Shown here: one piece after another, positions 26,186 to 27,656 of the stretch
Layout of the letters: every line of letters begins with the position of its first letter
Numbering within the stretch: the first letter of the stretch is position 1
Virus record (IMG/VR): IMGVR_UViG_3300042934_000505
Coordinates: 1-27,656 of that record
Length of the DNA stretch: 27,656 nucleotides
Source of the DNA: a virus
Reading direction: 5' to 3' (one strand)
Program-made: the position numbers and the translations under genes
Notes under the pieces: generated by a model
The model's input: the letters and a program-made list of their open reading frames with translations, nothing else
Database searches by the model: none
Told to the model about the DNA's origin: nothing

Positions 26186-26317
26186 GTGACGGAAACCTGC
26201 TCGATGACGTTGGTCCTCGATTACGACTCCGTGGACTGCTACCTCACCGCTGGTCACGCCGGCCCCCACAAGTGCGCGGGTGAGGGTGGCAATCTCTGGT
26301 GGGATTACGCCAGATGA
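26186..26317 (+). CDS. Small hypothetical protein (43 aa)
   Basis: GTG two bases after the previous stop, ending in ATGA with the next gene. Reads TETCSMTLVLDYDSVDCYLT then AGHAGPHKCAGEGGNLWWDY. Three Cys and two His (YLTAGHAGPHKC), possibly a zinc site. The phrase CYLTAGHAGPHKC is seen in other small actinophage proteins as I recall. Confidence 0.6.
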   Translation: MTETCSMTLVLDYDSVDCYLTAGHAGPHKCAGEGGNLWWDYAR

Positions 26318-26559
26318 GCGCTTATGACGACCTGTGTGCAGCAGTCCGCACCTACTACGAGAAGGTTGAACCCGACTCGTACGTAGAAGCCTGGGTACTC
26401 ATCACCCACCGACTCAGTCCGGAGCTCGAGCAGGACGGGCAATCCACGGTGGGTGTGTTGTCGTCCCCCGAAATGTCGTGGGTGATGAAACGTGGCCTGT
26501 TGGATGTGGCGCTCACTGAGGACCGGGCATCAGCAACAGTCCCGGAAGATGACGAATAG
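26314..26559 (+). CDS. Hypothetical protein (81 aa)
   Basis: ATGA coupling at the start. YDDLCAAVRTYYEKVEPDSY and VEAWVLITHRLSPELEQDGQ are helical, and a SSPEMSWVMKRGLLDVALTE helix follows. Acidic end. No motif, no TM. Ends 11 bases before the next ATG. Confidence 0.65.
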   Translation: MSAYDDLCAAVRTYYEKVEPDSYVEAWVLITHRLSPELEQDGQSTVGVLSSPEMSWVMKRGLLDVALTEDRASATVPEDDE

Positions 26560-26570
26560 GAATCGCCAAC

Positions 26571-26732
26571 ATGAACTTCGGCTTCATTGCGCTCGCCCGA
26601 ACCTACGGACTCAGCGCACAGCAGATGGATGCCATGTGGTCGATGATTCAGTACGACGCGCCTTGGGACTCGCCATCGTACGGACTCGAGAGGTTTGAAC
26701 ACGTAGCACGCACGTTCGGCTTCATCGAGTAA
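26571..26732 (+). CDS. Small hypothetical protein (53 aa), last rightward early gene
   Basis: ATG with AGGAA eight bases upstream. The sequence NFGFIALARTYGLSAQQMDA then MWSMIQYDAPWDSPSYGLER is aromatic and helical, with a GL...FEHVARTFGFIE end. The repeated YGL/FGFI motif at both ends suggests a small symmetric fold. No known family. Confidence 0.6.
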   Translation: MNFGFIALARTYGLSAQQMDAMWSMIQYDAPWDSPSYGLERFEHVARTFGFIE

Positions 26733-26804
26733 CACAAACGGTTGACGACTGATCTGAGGGGGTTCTCGTCTATCTCGTCGCGGTGACGACGCAAACCACA
26801 CCAC

Positions 26805-26894
26805 GGGCCGCACTGGGAACGCCCGACACACCACACGGTACTAAGCGACCGTGAGGCCAGTGTCGGATAACGGGGTTCGATTCCCCACGGTCCA
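26805..26894 (+). other. tRNA-like folded element
   Basis: 26872-26886 is a T-arm (GGGG, loop TTCGATT, CCCC) followed by ACGGTCCA, which can pair with GGGCCGC at 26805-26811 (6 of 7, one G-U). GGG/CCC at 26815-26824 mimics a D-arm. CCGACAC (26823-26829) pairs with GTGTCGG (26860-26866), enclosing CACGGT/ACCGTG (26834-26839 with 26848-26853). An alternative pairs GACCGTG at 26847-26853 with CACGGTC at 26886-26892. The D-arm is too short and U8 is absent, so it is not a normal tRNA. Confidence 0.45.
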
Positions 26895-26917
26895 CACGAT
26901 TCCCTTCGACGCTGGGC

Positions 26918-27079
26918 CTACGTGCGGGCGACATCCTCGGGCGCAAAGGGCTCCGGGATCAACCCGGCACGGATCAGGCGATCCTCAGCAAGAGCCGCCC
27001 TGAACTGCTCCCCGATCCTCTTAGCGAGCGCAGCATCACTAGCGCTCAAGTTCAGATCAGTTCCCTTGAAACCCCTCAT
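26918..27079 (-). CDS. Minus-strand small protein (53 aa) at the early-region end
   Basis: ATG at 27079 on the minus strand with GGAGG five bases upstream; a second ATG at 27091 lies inside the ribosome binding site and is less likely. The product, MRGFKGTDLNLSASDAALAK then RIGEQFRAALAEDRLIRAGL ending EPFAPEDVART, is helical with a hydrophobic repeat. It points against all neighbouring early genes. Codon use looks real (good third-position GC). It may be made from the lysogen or late. No known family; a plus-strand ORF in the same place is less convincing. Confidence 0.65.
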   Translation of the reverse strand: MRGFKGTDLNLSASDAALAKRIGEQFRAALAEDRLIRAGLIPEPFAPEDVART

Positions 27080-27131
27080 GGTCCCCTCCATACGTTCGGA
27101 TTAGCGAAGCCTAGCGGCAAGGGGGCAGGGC

Positions 27132-27503
27132 ATGGCATCCCCCAGACATAACGCCAACGGGCACCGTAGACGCGAACTGGTCAAGCGAGTACGTGCGGAA
27201 GAGACCCACTGTGCCCTCTGCGACAAACTCGTGGATAAGGGGCTCGGATACAAGGCGGGGGAGCATGGCCCGAGATGCCCCGGTGGTACATGCGCCGGGT
27301 GCATCCCACATCCCATGCGTGGAGAAGTAGACGAAGACCTGCCCCGCAGTAGAGGTGGCTCACCCTACGAGCGTGCGAACTGCCGCCTCATGCACCGCAA
27401 GTGCAACAGGTGGAAGTCAGACATGACGTTGAGTGAAGCGCGAAAGAAACTTCACGGCACCACAGGAACAGTGGCTCCAACCGTCGCGTCACCCATCTGG
27501 TAA
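27132..27503 (+). CDS. HNH endonuclease of the terminase-adjacent type
   Basis: 123 residues. CALCDKLVDKGLG and RCPGGTCAGC supply zinc Cys, then HPMRGEVDEDLPRSRGGSPY plus ERANCRLMHRKCNRWKSD gives the HNH core with the N..LMHR.CN ending. The VDE..P.SRGGSP pattern is the form usually found directly beside terminase genes, where HNH proteins assist cos cutting and packaging. It is followed by hairpins and the next late gene. ATG 27132 lacks a strong ribosome binding site, although GGGGGCAGGG lies upstream. Confidence 0.8.
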   Translation: MASPRHNANGHRRRELVKRVRAEETHCALCDKLVDKGLGYKAGEHGPRCPGGTCAGCIPHPMRGEVDEDLPRSRGGSPYERANCRLMHRKCNRWKSDMTLSEARKKLHGTTGTVAPTVASPIW

Positions 27504-27577
27504 CCCCCGTACACATGTACCCAACGGGGGACCCCTCCCACCCCCCGCCTAGGCCCACCCGAGGTACTGGGCCTTTT
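27504..27577 (+). terminator. Hairpin and intrinsic terminator before the terminase gene
   Basis: CCCCC-GTAC...GTAC-...GGGGG (27504-27530) is a GC-rich hairpin. Then AGGCCCA (27551-27557) pairs with TGGGCCT (27568-27574) and TTTT follows (27574-27577), a standard terminator. The C-rich gap between them (about 27531-27549) is a plausible cos neighbourhood. Confidence 0.65.
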
Positions 27578-27612
27578 CACACACGGCAGTTTTCGACCCC
27601 TTTGGAGGCGTC

Positions 27613-27656
27613 ATGGCTGATCGTGCGAGGGAGCTTGAGGACCTGCGGGCGTTCCT
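27613..27656 (+). CDS. Start of next late gene, probably terminase small subunit (3'-truncated by window)
   Basis: ATG with GGAGG five bases upstream after the terminator. The first residues read MADRARELEDLRAF, a charged helix. Following an HNH gene of the packaging type, a small terminase is the usual next gene in such phages. Only 14 residues are visible, so the call rests on context. Confidence 0.5.
   Translation, partial: MADRARELEDLRAF

Noticed and set aside
26922-27104. A 60-residue plus-strand ORF
   Set aside because: The minus-strand frame here has a strong ribosome binding site and a better amino-acid composition.

Overview
The window is most of the right half of a temperate, tailed, siphovirus-type actinobacteriophage. 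The base composition is GC-rich. GTG and TTG starts are common, and many genes are joined by ATGA, GTGA or TGATG overlaps. There is a WhiB-family protein, and several promoters place the -10 box 6-8 bases before a start codon, as in leaderless actinobacterial mRNAs. The exact host genus cannot be read from the sequence.

Layout. Bases 1-3458 hold the end of the structural operon: a partial minor tail protein, a fibre with YadA-like repeats and an S74-type chaperone end, a small beta protein, a collagen-like protein, a larger tail or receptor-facing protein and a 49-residue protein. Bases 3529-3954 form a self-contained cassette (promoter, leaderless 50-residue ORF, small HTH protein, terminator). 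Bases 3973-5605 are the lysis genes: an M15-type endolysin with a likely internal start, a membrane/coiled-coil protein, a two-TM holin candidate and a tiny hydrophobic ORF. Bases 5612-5931 hold two strong terminators and a candidate attP: a tRNA-like core flanked on each side by a tandem pair of 11-bp arm-type repeats.

Bases 5940-10158 on the minus strand are the lysogeny region. A five-gene operon is driven by a leaderless promoter covered by two palindromic operators. A second operon reads RHH protein, GIY-YIG/HTH protein, unknown, tyrosine integrase, and has three TGTTCATACA-centred operators at its head. Next comes a repressor-like HTH protein. A divergent promoter at 10234 starts the rightward early operon: HTH protein, excisionase-like protein, then many small proteins.

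Bases 11462-11974 have no convincing gene but fold on paper into at least nine helices and are proposed as a large structured RNA. Bases 11975-23991 carry small unknowns, a RecE-like nuclease, three HNH proteins, two replication proteins, a DNA-binding protein, a zinc-ribbon WhiB protein, a PD-(D/E)XK nuclease, an SSB, a C5 cytosine methyltransferase and an HTH protein. At 24003 a new promoter with an inverted repeat over its -35 box drives a Pro/Thr-rich 33-residue ORF that overlaps a stable hairpin. A DEDD-type 3'-5' exonuclease and small proteins follow. Bases 26733-27656 hold a tRNA-like structure, a minus-strand 53-residue gene, an HNH gene of the kind found next to terminases, a terminator, and the first codons of the next late gene, probably the small terminase.

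The lysis-attP-integrase junction and the early-end-to-terminase junction are both intact. The sequence therefore fits a non-integrated phage genome assembled as a circle or concatemer better than an integrated prophage. Functions come from motifs read by eye, and no database search was run.
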